Assembly (NCBI RefSeq): GCF_001421355.1
Contig: NZ_LMKC01000001.1
Coordinates: forward strand, 682,001-746,000
DNA from: Sphingomonas sp. Leaf9
GTDB lineage: Bacteria; Pseudomonadota; Alphaproteobacteria; Sphingomonadales; Sphingomonadaceae
Reading direction: 5' to 3'
Length of the DNA: 64,000 bases
The notes beneath the pieces were generated by a model that searched no databases, was not told the DNA's origin, and saw only the letters and a list, made by a program, of their open reading frames with translations. How positions within the stretch are numbered: position 1 is the first letter of the stretch; each line of letters opens with the position of its first letter. A program made the translations under genes and the position numbers. Positions 54,457 through 63,733 of the stretch are shown piece by piece.

Positions 54457-56247
54457 ATGGCCCGGCAACTCGAACGATTTCCCAATCTCGTCGCGATGTT
54501 CTTTGCCCGCGCGACCGAGCGCGGCGACGCACCGTTCCTGTGGAGCAAACAGGGTGGCAGCTGGCAGTCGATCAGCTGGGCCGAGGCCGCACGACAGGTC
54601 GCGAGCCTTGCCACGGCGCTGAAGGCAATCGGGCTGAAGCGCGGCGACCGGGTGATGCTGGTCAGCGAGAACCGGCCGGAATGGTGCATCTCCGACCTCG
54701 CCATCATGGCGGCAGGGTGCGTGACGGTGCCGACCTATGTCACCAACACCGTGCGCGACCATGGCCATATCATCGAGAATTCCGGTGCCTGCGCGATTAT
54801 CGTATCGACCGAGAAGCTGGCCCGCACCGTCCTGCCCGCTGCACTGCGCACCACGCAATCGTCGGAAAAGATCATCACGATCGAGCGGATGCGCACCGCG
54901 CAGCAGGGGAGCCTGGAATTCCACGACTGGCGCGAGCTGATCGCGAAGCATCCCGCCGATCCGGCAAAGGTCGCGGCCGAGGCGGATTTCAGCCGCGAAG
55001 ACCTTGCCTGCATCATCTACACCTCCGGCACAGGGGGGTCCCCGCGCGGGGTGATGCAACATCACGGGGCGATCCTGCACAACGTCAATGGCTGCTGCAC
55101 CGTGATCTCGGAGGATTTCGGCTGGGAGGACGAGGTGTTCCTGTCGTTCCTGCCGTTGAGCCATGCGTACGAACATACCGGCGGGCAGCATTTCCCGATC
55201 GGGCTGGGCGGGCAGATCTATTACAGCGAGGGCCTCGACAAGCTGGCGAGCAATATCGAGGAGGTGCGCCCGACGATCATGGTCGTCGTCCCCCGCCTGT
55301 TCGAAGTGCTCAGGACCCGCATTACCAAGGCGGTGCAGAAACAGGGCCGCGTATCAAGCTGGCTGCTCGACCGCGCGGTCGCGATCGGCAGCAAGGAGGA
55401 TGGCCCCGCCCTGCTCGACCGCCCGGCCAAATTGCTGGTCGATACGCTGCTGAAGCCCAAGGTCGGCAAACGCTTCGGCGGGCGGTTGAAGGCGATGGTG
55501 TCGGGCGGCGCGCCGCTCAACCCCGAGATCGGCGGCTTCTTCCAGTCGCTCGGCCTGTGTTTCCTGCAGGGCTATGGCCAGACCGAGGCCGCGCCGGTCA
55601 TCTCCTGCAACCGCCCGGCGGCGGGCATCAAGATGGATACGGTCGGCCCGCCGCTGGCCGAGACCGAGGTGCGCATTGCCGAGGATGGCGAAATCCTGGT
55701 GCGCGGCGAACTGGTGATGCACGGATACTGGCGCAACGAGGCGGAAACCGCCCGCGTGCTGCGCGACGGATGGCTGCACACCGGCGACATCGGCGAGATC
55801 GATGCCAAGGGCCGCATCCGCATTACCGATCGCAAGAAGGATATCATCGTCAACGACAAGGGCGATAATGTAGCCCCGCAGAAGGTGGAGGGGATGCTGA
55901 CCCTCCAGAACGAGATCGCGCAGGCGATGATCGCGGGCGACCGCCGGCCCTACATGGTTGCGGTGATCGTGCCCGATGCCGAATGGACCCAGAAATTCTG
56001 CGCAAAGGGCGGCGCACGCTGCGACTTCGCCCGGCTGCGCGAGGACAGCGACTACCGCGCGGCACTGGGCGCGGCGGTCGAGCGGGTGAACAAGGACCTG
56101 TCGGTCACCGAACGCATCCGCCGCTTCATCATCGCCGACGAACCCTTCACCATCGAAAACCAGCAGCTGACGCCCAGCCTGAAGATCCGGCGGCATGTGC
56201 TGAAGGAGGTCTATGGCGAGCGGATGGATGCGTTGTACCGGGGGTGA
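54457..56247 (+). CDS. AMP-dependent long-chain acyl-CoA ligase
   Basis: A 596-residue acyl-CoA synthetase of the ANL superfamily. ATP-binding loop IIYTSGTGGSPRGVMQHH (about 186-203), the YGQTEAAPVISCN motif (about 373-385), WLHTGDIGEID, and the hinge Lys/Asp in RITDRKKDIIVNDKGDNVAP. It activates fatty acids to acyl-AMP and then acyl-CoA. It resembles the FadD15-like group. A strong ribosome site (AGGAGAAGGA) precedes the ATG. It is divergent from ggt. Confidence 0.93.
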   Translation: MARQLERFPNLVAMFFARATERGDAPFLWSKQGGSWQSISWAEAARQVASLATALKAIGLKRGDRVMLVSENRPEWCISDLAIMAAGCVTVPTYVTNTVRDHGHIIENSGACAIIVSTEKLARTVLPAALRTTQSSEKIITIERMRTAQQGSLEFHDWRELIAKHPADPAKVAAEADFSREDLACIIYTSGTGGSPRGVMQHHGAILHNVNGCCTVISEDFGWEDEVFLSFLPLSHAYEHTGGQHFPIGLGGQIYYSEGLDKLASNIEEVRPTIMVVVPRLFEVLRTRITKAVQKQGRVSSWLLDRAVAIGSKEDGPALLDRPAKLLVDTLLKPKVGKRFGGRLKAMVSGGAPLNPEIGGFFQSLGLCFLQGYGQTEAAPVISCNRPAAGIKMDTVGPPLAETEVRIAEDGEILVRGELVMHGYWRNEAETARVLRDGWLHTGDIGEIDAKGRIRITDRKKDIIVNDKGDNVAPQKVEGMLTLQNEIAQAMIAGDRRPYMVAVIVPDAEWTQKFCAKGGARCDFARLREDSDYRAALGAAVERVNKDLSVTERIRRFIIADEPFTIENQQLTPSLKIRRHVLKEVYGERMDALYRG

Positions 56248-56321
56248 GGCATAGCGTTGCGAGGGAACCGCGGCGTTGATCATCAGTATAAGGTCGGCAG
56301 GGCAATTGTCGGTGTGACACC

Positions 56322-56939
56322 ATGGGCCGCTTCTTTTCTTTCGACGCTCGCATCGGTCGGCTGCGGCTGCTGACCGGAATCGTGGTCGGCCTGTCGATCG
56401 GATGGCTCGGCATTCTGATTCTGCGAGAGACGAATGGCATCGCCACCGTTCTGGTAGGGGCCGTTGCCGGCGCCACGATCGCGAAACTGGTCGTCGAAGC
56501 CGGAAGGCGACGGCGCGACATGGATGCGACGATAGCGGGGCCATTATCCGCCTTGGCTGTCGGCGTCGTCGGGATCGCAGGCACCATGGTCTATGCGCTG
56601 GGCCCCGGTAATGACCTGCCCCACTATATTGCGTTGGCCCTGTTCGTGGTCGCATGGTGCGGCCTGCTGCTTCGCCCCGGCGTTGCCCATGCCAATGCGC
56701 ATGGCACCGCACCCGACCTTCTCGCCCCCAGCTTCGGGTCGGCGCGCGGCGGCCGCGGCGGTGTCATCTTGGCGGTCTTGCTCGTCATCAGCGGCGCGGC
56801 AATCGGTCTTGGCGCCAATCTCTGGCTGGCGGCACTGGCCCAGCACCGTGAACGCGCGCAGACGATAGCCGAACACGAGAACGAGAGCAATGCGACGCCC
56901 GATGCGCTGGAGCAGGCTTATCGGGAGCAGGCACGATGA
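56322..56939 (+). CDS. Five-TM membrane protein, unknown
   Basis: A 205-residue integral membrane protein. Hydrophobic segments lie at about 14-36, 40-58, 70-90, 104-120 and 147-170, followed by a charged tail ending NESNATPDALEQAYREQAR. There are no recognisable domains. It overlaps the cysteine-peptidase-like gene by 4 bp (ATGA), which means coupled translation. Because the next protein has a catalytic cysteine motif, this one could be its membrane partner, transporter or protector. That is inference only. Confidence 0.6.
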   Translation: MGRFFSFDARIGRLRLLTGIVVGLSIGWLGILILRETNGIATVLVGAVAGATIAKLVVEAGRRRRDMDATIAGPLSALAVGVVGIAGTMVYALGPGNDLPHYIALALFVVAWCGLLLRPGVAHANAHGTAPDLLAPSFGSARGGRGGVILAVLLVISGAAIGLGANLWLAALAQHRERAQTIAEHENESNATPDALEQAYREQAR

Positions 56940-57901
56940 GCATCACCGCTGGCCCCCGGCTCCGCGCGGCAGAGGCACTGATCGCCCGCTTTGCTGCGGC
57001 TGGCCGTCCCGCTGCAGGCAGGAACCCGGCCGAAACCGCGAAGCGGACAGCAGCCCTGCAAGCCAGCCCGGTCGGATGGCCGTTCTCGCGCGACGCTTTG
57101 GTACAGGCATTGCGACGACGCATGTCAGGCAAGGATCTGCCGAAACAGATGGGCACATCCTATTGCGGTCCCGCCGCCTTCCTATACTGCGTATTGGAGG
57201 ACCGGCCCGACCTGTATTGTGCCTATGCGATATCGATGTGGCTGCATGGCGAATATGATTTCCGCAGCGGGGCGCAAATCGTGGAAATCGACAGCAATGC
57301 CAATACGCGCAAAGCCTTGCCGACGGCACGTGCAGCGCAGCCCAATCGTTCGTTCATATCCGATCTCGACTGGATGACGATGGCGCCGCTGAGTGCGTCG
57401 ACCCGGCCGGGATGGACAAAAATATTGGGTTCGCCCGAACCCGACGACCAGGTTGGATCGATCAGCTATCCGGGCGTCGTCAAGGGATGGTTCTCGGCAG
57501 TGGGCGCGCAGTTGCGCGCCGATACGATGGGGGTCGGGTTGATGAAAACATCCCCGACCGCGACCATCGGCTTGATGCGGCACTGGGCGAACAGCTGGAT
57601 CGTCCTGCAGATTGATAGCAGCTTGATCCAAGCCGGCGCGACCAACACCTTCGCCAATCGACACTGGGTGGTGGTCAACCCCCACCGTCGCCCACTGATC
57701 CGCGCAGGGCAGAACGGCCAGGTCGTTCCGCTCGCCGACGCGTATCGCGCCGTGGGGCCTGATACTGCATCGGACATGGATGATTGGGACACCAGCCTCT
57801 ACACCGTCAGTTGGGGCAGCGAGAACAAAGGCCTCAAGAATCCGACATTAGGTCACCTGAAGGGCCGCATCTACGGCGGATTTGCCTTTTCCCACTTCTG
57901 A
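56936..57901 (+). CDS. Papain-like cysteine peptidase candidate
   Basis: A 321-residue protein without a signal peptide. TSYCGPAAFLYCVLEDRPDL at 75-94 has the form of a papain-like nucleophile: Cys77 follows Tyr and precedes Gly-Pro. His243 lies in NRHWVVVNPHRRP and Asn248 five residues later. This Cys-His-Asn order fits peptidase or amidase folds. Similar CGPAAF proteins occur as orphan hypothetical proteins and, from memory, near secretion systems. A toxin or protein-processing role is possible but not shown. It overlaps the membrane protein gene by 4 bp. No secretion system is in the window. Confidence 0.55.
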   Translation: MSITAGPRLRAAEALIARFAAAGRPAAGRNPAETAKRTAALQASPVGWPFSRDALVQALRRRMSGKDLPKQMGTSYCGPAAFLYCVLEDRPDLYCAYAISMWLHGEYDFRSGAQIVEIDSNANTRKALPTARAAQPNRSFISDLDWMTMAPLSASTRPGWTKILGSPEPDDQVGSISYPGVVKGWFSAVGAQLRADTMGVGLMKTSPTATIGLMRHWANSWIVLQIDSSLIQAGATNTFANRHWVVVNPHRRPLIRAGQNGQVVPLADAYRAVGPDTASDMDDWDTSLYTVSWGSENKGLKNPTLGHLKGRIYGGFAFSHF

Positions 57902-57978
57902 TACTGGCGGGTTGATCGACCGCTACCCCTTCCCATATGGCCCGCTTCGAATGCTGCAACGCAGCAAGGAGCGTGCCT

Positions 57979-59157
57979 GTGAACCCGACCCGTAGCCCTG
58001 CCCTCGTCCACCTCGCGCTCGCGCTTGGTGGGTTTGCGATCGGGACGACCGAGTTCGCGACGATGAGCCTCGTGCCGTTCTTCGCACCCGGCCTCGGCAT
58101 CGACGAGCCGACGGCCGGGCACGTCATCAGCGCCTATGCGCTGGGCGTCGTGGTCGGTGCGCCGTTGCTGGCGGTGATGACCGCGCGGATGGCGCGGCGG
58201 ACGGTGCTGATCGCGCTGATGGCGTGTTTCGGGATCGCCAATGCGGCTAGCGCGCTGGCGCCGACCTATGAAGCGATGCTGGTCGCGCGGTTCTTCAGCG
58301 GGTTGCCGCATGGCGCCTATTTCGGGATCGCCGCGCTGGTCGCCGCATCGCTTGTCCCTGCGGAAAAGCGGACTCAGGCGATCGGCCGGGTCATGCTGGG
58401 GCTGACCGTCGCCACCATCGTCGGCGTGCCGCTGGCCAACGCACTGGGGCAGGCGCTTGGCTGGCGCTGGGGGTTCGGCGTGGTCGCGGTGCTGGCCGCA
58501 GCGACGATGGCGATGGTCGCATGGGTCGCGCCGCGCGACCGGCCGGACGCGCAAGCCAGCCCGCTGGCTGAACTCAGCGTGCTGAAGTCGGGACAATTGT
58601 GGCTGACGCTCGGCATCGGTGCGATCGGCTTTGGCGGCATGTTCGCGGTGTACACGTACCTCGCCTCGACGCTGATCGAGGTGACCGGGGCCGCCCCGGC
58701 GATGGTGCCGGTGGTGCTGGCGGTGTTCGGCACCGGCATGACGGTCGGCAACCTGGTCGTGCCGCGCTTTGCCGACCGGGCGCTGATGCCGACGGCGGGC
58801 GCGCTGCTGCTGTGGAGTGCCGCCACGCTGGCGCTCTATCCGCTGGCGGCGGGGCAGCTGTGGTCGATGCTGGCAATCGTGTTCCTGATCGGCATCGGCG
58901 GCGCGCTGGGCACCGTGCTCCAGACGCGGTTGATGGATATCGCCCAGCATGGGCAGAGCCTGGCGGCGTCGCTGAACCATTCGGCGTTCAATACCGCCAA
59001 CGCGATCGGGCCATGGGCCGGCGGGATGGCGATCGCGGCGGGCTATGGCTGGACCTCGACCGGGGTGGTCGGGGCCGGGCTGGCGCTGGGCGGATTTATG
59101 ATCTGGGGGCTGGCAGTGTTGGCCGGGGCGCCAGTGCGGCGGTCGGTCGCGGCCTGA
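57979..59157 (+). CDS. MFS transporter (AraJ/arabinose-efflux-like)
   Basis: A 392-residue 12-helix major facilitator. The start region ALALGGFAIGTTEFATMSLVPFFAPG is typical of the AraJ/YdhP-like group. The inter-helix loop has RMARRTVLIALMACFG, then ARFFSGLPHGAYFGIAALVA. A proton-coupled efflux or sugar export role is likely. The GTG at 57979 is 7 bases after AAGGAG; a GTG at 57973 is too close to it. The gene is 77 bp after the cysteine-peptidase-like gene. Confidence 0.9.
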   Translation: MNPTRSPALVHLALALGGFAIGTTEFATMSLVPFFAPGLGIDEPTAGHVISAYALGVVVGAPLLAVMTARMARRTVLIALMACFGIANAASALAPTYEAMLVARFFSGLPHGAYFGIAALVAASLVPAEKRTQAIGRVMLGLTVATIVGVPLANALGQALGWRWGFGVVAVLAAATMAMVAWVAPRDRPDAQASPLAELSVLKSGQLWLTLGIGAIGFGGMFAVYTYLASTLIEVTGAAPAMVPVVLAVFGTGMTVGNLVVPRFADRALMPTAGALLLWSAATLALYPLAAGQLWSMLAIVFLIGIGGALGTVLQTRLMDIAQHGQSLAASLNHSAFNTANAIGPWAGGMAIAAGYGWTSTGVVGAGLALGGFMIWGLAVLAGAPVRRSVAA

Positions 59158-59160
59158 AGG

Positions 59161-59276
59161 CCCTCCCCGATAGAAGCGGTGGTAGGGGGGTGCCCTGTCC
59201 CACCACCGCTTCGTGTGCGGACGCCCCCCTCCACCACCGCTTCGCGGCGGTCCCCCTCCCCGTGCCGGGGAGGATT
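59161..59276. repeat. Intergenic repeat, CCTCCCC/ACCACCGCTT family
   Basis: Contains AAGCGGTGGTAGGGGG facing CCCCCCTCCACCACCGCTT, so the two can pair. A second CACCACCGCTT copy lies between them. The right end CCCCTCCCCGTGCCGGGGAGGAT matches that of 47546-47689 and the core of 2478-2502. It fills the gap between the convergent MFS and M16 genes. Confidence 0.65.
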
Positions 59277-62195
59277 TTACTTCTTTTCGGGCACTACCTG
59301 CATCGACCAGTCCTTCGCCGGGACCAGATATTTCGCGGCCAGCGCCTGCAACTCGGCCGGGGTGGTGTTTCGGATATCGTTGATGATGCCGGGGATCGCC
59401 GCCAGCCGGGCGGGGTCGCGCGTGCCGCCCTGCGTCTGGTTCATCCAGAACATGTTGCCGCTCGACATACGGGCGACCATCTGGATTACCGGCAGCTTGG
59501 CGCGGTCGAGTTCGTCCTCGGGCACCGGCGTCTTGACCAGATCGGCAGCCAGTTCGCGCGCCAGGTCGAAGAAGAAGCCGGTCTTGTCCGGCGGGACCAT
59601 GCCGATCGCCATGATCCGCCCGCCACCCGGCAGGCCGACCGGCCAGCCATTGTCGACGTTCGGCGAATAGCTGACCCCGGCCTGGCTGCGCAGGCGATCG
59701 AGCAGCCGGTCGCGGAACACGGCGGCCAGCACCTCCAGCTTGCGGCTTTCGGTCAGCCCCGCGCTCCCGGCAGCCGTCGGCCACGCAATGGCGGCGGCGG
59801 CCTGGTTGGGCTGGCCGCCATGGGTACGGGTGACCGGTGTCGCGACATGCGCCGGGAAGCGTACTGGCGGCGGCGGAGTCGTCGCGGCGGGGCGTGGGGT
59901 CATCGCCCCGATGGTCGCGGCGACGGCATCGATCGCCGGCTGCTGCTGCACATCGCCGAACACCTGCACCTCGATCGGGCCGGAGGCGAGCAGCGGCGCC
60001 CACAGTGCCTTGAACGCTGCCGGGGTCAGCGCCGCGATCTCCTTGCGATCGGGCGTGCCCCAGCGCGGATCATTGTCATGCAGCAACGCGTCGAGATCGC
60101 GCGACATGACGCCATCGGGCGAGGCACCCAAAGCATCATAGCTCGCCAGCATCACCGCGCGCGCACGGGCGACCGGCGCCGGGTCCCATGCCGGCGATTG
60201 CAGTTTGGCCGCGATCAGCTTCAGCTGATCGGACAGGTCGGCGGCGGTGGTGATGCCCGACAGGGAGAAGGCGTCGTCATCGATCCCGAACGACAACCCG
60301 ATCTGCCGCCCGCCGGTCAGCCGGTCGAGCTCCTCCTGCCCCAGCACGCCCTTCGGAGTCTGGATACCCGAGGCGACCAGCGCAAGGTCGGCGGCAAAGG
60401 CCGGGGTGCGGCGGTCGGCCGGCAGCGCGTTCAGCCCCCGGCCGAAGCGGACGCGGACATAGACCTTGCCCGTCTCCGATTCATTGGGGAACAGCAGCAG
60501 CGACGACCCGTTGGCGAAGTCGACCCGCTCGACCGGCGGATCGGTGAGCGCCATGCTGCGGGCAGTGATCGCGCCGGGTTTGCCGAGCGGGGCCAGCCGA
60601 TCGAAGCCGATCGCCCCCTGCCCGCTACGCCGGCTCGCGCTGCCGGCGATCTTTTCGGACAGGGCTGCGGTCAGCTTGGCCTGTGCGGTCGGATCGGGGG
60701 TGCGGGTGTTGACGATGGCGCGGGTGGCGGTGCCGTCGAACACCTTCTTCGTTGCCGCCTGCACGCGGGCGGGCGTGAAGAACTTCTTCGTCACCGCCCC
60801 TTCGAAAATCCGCAGCGAGGTTTCGGGACCGGCGACGGTCTCGCGGATGTCGGTCGCGGAAATCAGATTGTCGGCGAGCAGCGCGCCCGCCGTCACCGGC
60901 GCGGTGCGGACCTCGTTCTCCATGCCGGCGCGGATTTCGGCGACTTCGCGGTCGATCTCGGCCTGGGTCGGGGCGGTGCGCATCGCATCGGCGATCGACT
61001 GACGCACGTCGCGCAGCGCCGCCGCCCAGTCGTCGCCCAGCGGCAGGACGGACAGCTGGGTGATGTTCGCCGATCGCGACACGTCGTCGAGATTGGCCCC
61101 GGCCGAGATATAGCTGCCCCCCGCCCGCGCGCGGCTTTCCAGCCGGCGGTTCAGGATGCGCAGCGCGATCTGGTCGACCATCCGTTCCTGATTGAAGATA
61201 ATCGTGTCGTCACCGACGGTCCACGGCCGCAGCACCGCCATCTGCACCAGCGTCGGCATGGTCGGTTCGCTGACGGCGGCCGCGACCGGCTCGTTCGCTT
61301 TTGGAGCGCCGAACTTCGGCTCGGCGGGCGACGGGCCATTGCCCTGCCAGCCGGAGAAATGCTTCTTCACCATCGCTTCGAGGATGGCGGGATCGGCGTC
61401 GCCCGCGATCACGATGATCGCGCGGTCGGGGCGATACCAGCGGTCGTGGAACGCCTTCACGCTCGCCGCCGTCGCTGCCTGCAACGTATCGACATTGCCG
61501 ATCGGCGACCGATCGGCGAGCGGCTGTCCGGCGAAGAACAACGCACGCACCGCATCGCCGAAGCGGACCTGGGGCCCGGGCTGTTCGCGCTGTTCGGACA
61601 GGACAACCGGGCGTTCGGCGTCCAATGCGCCTTGCGTCAGCGTCGGTTCGGCCATCATCCCCGACAGGATCTTCATGCTCTCATCCAACCCGGTCGGCGT
61701 CGCGGAGGGCAGGTCGAGCTTGTAGACCGTCTGGGTAAAGCTGGTCGACGCGTTGCTGTCGGAGCCGAAGGTGACGCCGAGGCGCTGCCACACCCGCTTC
61801 GATTCGCCATCGGGCACATGGACCGACCCGCGAAAGGTCAGATGCTCGATCAGGTGGGCGAAGCCGCGCTCGCTATCGGTTTCCATCAGCGATCCGGTGC
61901 CGATCGCGACGCGGATCGCGACCTGCCCCGGCGGCACGCCGTTCTTGCGCACCGCATATTTCAGGCCATTGGACAGCACGCCGTACGTCCAGCTGCGGTC
62001 GGGCGGAATGTCGCTGCCCTTGAACAGCCATGGCGTATCCGGCCCCTGCGCCACCGGTTCCAGCGGCGGGAGCTGGCGCGCCGGGGCCGGCGATGCGGGC
62101 GCGGGCGATGCGGGCGGGGTCTGCGCGGCAAGCGGCGCGGCGATCAGGGCGAGGGCGGAGAACGCGCCCATGGCCGGTCGGAACAGGGATGCCAT
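59277..62195 (-). CDS. M16-family zinc peptidase, two tandem units
   Basis: A 972-residue pitrilysin/insulinase-type protein with a signal peptide (SALALIAAPLAAQ) and a Pro/Ala linker. The first M16 domain has the inverted zinc motif HLIEH (114-118, His-x-x-Glu-His) in FAHLIEHLTFRG. A second pair of M16-like domains fills residues 530-970 and lacks an HxxEH site, as expected for the inactive half. It degrades peptides in the periplasm. It is full length and convergent with the MFS gene. Confidence 0.93.
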   Translation of the reverse strand: MASLFRPAMGAFSALALIAAPLAAQTPPASPAPASPAPARQLPPLEPVAQGPDTPWLFKGSDIPPDRSWTYGVLSNGLKYAVRKNGVPPGQVAIRVAIGTGSLMETDSERGFAHLIEHLTFRGSVHVPDGESKRVWQRLGVTFGSDSNASTSFTQTVYKLDLPSATPTGLDESMKILSGMMAEPTLTQGALDAERPVVLSEQREQPGPQVRFGDAVRALFFAGQPLADRSPIGNVDTLQAATAASVKAFHDRWYRPDRAIIVIAGDADPAILEAMVKKHFSGWQGNGPSPAEPKFGAPKANEPVAAAVSEPTMPTLVQMAVLRPWTVGDDTIIFNQERMVDQIALRILNRRLESRARAGGSYISAGANLDDVSRSANITQLSVLPLGDDWAAALRDVRQSIADAMRTAPTQAEIDREVAEIRAGMENEVRTAPVTAGALLADNLISATDIRETVAGPETSLRIFEGAVTKKFFTPARVQAATKKVFDGTATRAIVNTRTPDPTAQAKLTAALSEKIAGSASRRSGQGAIGFDRLAPLGKPGAITARSMALTDPPVERVDFANGSSLLLFPNESETGKVYVRVRFGRGLNALPADRRTPAFAADLALVASGIQTPKGVLGQEELDRLTGGRQIGLSFGIDDDAFSLSGITTAADLSDQLKLIAAKLQSPAWDPAPVARARAVMLASYDALGASPDGVMSRDLDALLHDNDPRWGTPDRKEIAALTPAAFKALWAPLLASGPIEVQVFGDVQQQPAIDAVAATIGAMTPRPAATTPPPPVRFPAHVATPVTRTHGGQPNQAAAAIAWPTAAGSAGLTESRKLEVLAAVFRDRLLDRLRSQAGVSYSPNVDNGWPVGLPGGGRIMAIGMVPPDKTGFFFDLARELAADLVKTPVPEDELDRAKLPVIQMVARMSSGNMFWMNQTQGGTRDPARLAAIPGIINDIRNTTPAELQALAAKYLVPAKDWSMQVVPEKK

Positions 62196-62299
62196 GGCCG
62201 AAGGTGTAGCGTCGTTGCAACGCCCCGACCAGTATCGACAGCGCGCCGCAAATATAAAGGTGGAACGCGCGTTTCGTTCAGCCCCGGCTCAGCTTCGGC

Positions 62300-63019
62300 T
62301 CAACGCTCCTCGCGCCGCAGGTACAGGTAGGATTCATCGAATTCGGCCAGCGCCTTCAGGCCCGGCATGTCGTGGATCGTCACCCGCCGCCCGCGCAGGT
62401 CCATCAGCCCGCGCTCGCGCAGGTCGCGCAGCGTGCGGTTGACATGGACCGGGGTCAGCCCGGTGCAATCCGACAAATCTGCCTGAGTCAGCGGCAGCGC
62501 GAAGCCGCTGTCGTCGGCCTCGCCGATCAGGCCGAGGCGGACGCGCAGTTCGCAGATCAGATGGGCGATCCGCTGGATCGCGGTGCGCCTACCCAGCGAC
62601 AATTCCCATTCGCGGTGGATCGCGGCGTCGAGCGCGGTGAGAAACCAGTAGACCCGCGCCAGATGCGGCTGCTGTTCGGTAATCTCGGTCAGCTTCGTGT
62701 GGGGGACCAGCACGACGCGACACGGCGTCAACGTCATCACATTATGGTCGAGCTGTTTCAGCGAAAAGCTGTGCAGGTCGAGGAAATCGCCCGCGACGTG
62801 CAGTTCGGTGATCTGCCGCTCGCCCCCCGGCAGGTCCTTGTACCGGCACATCAATCCTTCGAGCAGCAGCGTGCTGTTGTGCAGCCGCTCTCCGGCGCGG
62901 ATGCAGGTGTCGTGCGCCGGCAGCACGCGCACCTCGCCCAGCGACGCCCGGATGACCTGCTCTTCCTCCGCCGAAATCGTGTCGCGCGCGCGCAGTTTCG
63001 ACAGATGCGTCTCGATCAC
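62300..63019 (-). CDS. Crp/Fnr-family transcriptional regulator
   Basis: A 239-residue regulator. An N-terminal cNMP-type beta-barrel (about 20-130) includes TELHVAGDFLDLHSFSL. A C-terminal winged helix follows: LPLTQADLSDCTGLTPVHVNRTLRDLRERGLM. There are no N-terminal Fnr Cys ligands, so it is not an oxygen sensor of the Fnr type. Start GTG at 63019, with AAGAGGGG about 8 bases before it. It is divergent from the NifU gene. The ligand is unknown. Confidence 0.88.
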   Translation of the reverse strand: MIETHLSKLRARDTISAEEEQVIRASLGEVRVLPAHDTCIRAGERLHNSTLLLEGLMCRYKDLPGGERQITELHVAGDFLDLHSFSLKQLDHNVMTLTPCRVVLVPHTKLTEITEQQPHLARVYWFLTALDAAIHREWELSLGRRTAIQRIAHLICELRVRLGLIGEADDSGFALPLTQADLSDCTGLTPVHVNRTLRDLRERGLMDLRGRRVTIHDMPGLKALAEFDESYLYLRREER

Positions 63020-63157
63020 CGGTGATAGCCCCTCTTGCCAGATCGTTACGGTGGTAGCGTAGCGCCGCCGCAGAGGCAACGCGGCCTGCCCCAACGGGAA
63101 CGCAGCGTTTCCGCCGGCACCCTTGATCCCCCGTGCGCATGCCGCCACATGGGCGAC

Positions 63158-63733
63158 ATGTTGATCGAAACCGAATCCACGCCCAACCCGGCGACGCTGA
63201 AATTCCTGCCCGGACAGGTCGTGATGGACGCGGGCACCCGCGACTTCGCATCGCCCGAGGAGGCCGAAGCCTCGCCACTCGCCACACAGCTGTTCGCGCT
63301 GGGCGATGTGGTCGGCGTGTTCTTCGGCCGCGACTTCGTGTCGGTGACCAAGGCACCGGGCAGCGAATGGGCCGATCTGAAGCCCGACGTGCTGGCGCTG
63401 CTGCTCGACCATTTCGGCGGGCGGATGCCGCTGTTCCATGCGGCGGGCACCGCCGGCTTCTCGGTCCCGGCCGAGAACACCAGCTTCGTCGACAATCCCG
63501 AGGACGCCGATATCGTCGAACAGATCAAGGAACTGATCGAGACGCGCGTGCGCCCGGCGGTGGCGAACGACGGCGGCGATATTGTCTATCGCGGGTTCGA
63601 CCAGGGCAAGGTGTACCTGCAGCTGCAGGGCGCGTGCTCGGGCTGTCCGTCGTCCAGCGCGACGCTGAAGAACGGTATCGAGCAGCTGCTCAAATATTAT
63701 GTCCCCGAAGTCACGGAGGTTCGTGCAGTCTGA
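63158..63733 (+). CDS. NifU-family Fe-S scaffold (Nfu type)
   Basis: A 191-residue protein: an N-terminal Nfu domain (about 1-90, FIETE-like start LIETESTPNPATLKFLPG), then a NifU C-terminal domain (about 110-185) with the [Fe-S] CxxC in GACSGCPSSSATLKN. It is an Fe-S carrier that can feed target proteins. ATG 63158 gives the family start; ATG 63149 (MGDMLIET) is possible. It overlaps the nitroreductase gene (TGATG). Confidence 0.93.
   Translation: MLIETESTPNPATLKFLPGQVVMDAGTRDFASPEEAEASPLATQLFALGDVVGVFFGRDFVSVTKAPGSEWADLKPDVLALLLDHFGGRMPLFHAAGTAGFSVPAENTSFVDNPEDADIVEQIKELIETRVRPAVANDGGDIVYRGFDQGKVYLQLQGACSGCPSSSATLKNGIEQLLKYYVPEVTEVRAV

Noticed and set aside
58599..62330. 1243-codon + strand frame
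   Set aside because: It is a shadow of the MFS gene and the antisense of the M16 peptidase. The composition is very Arg-rich with no fold pattern.
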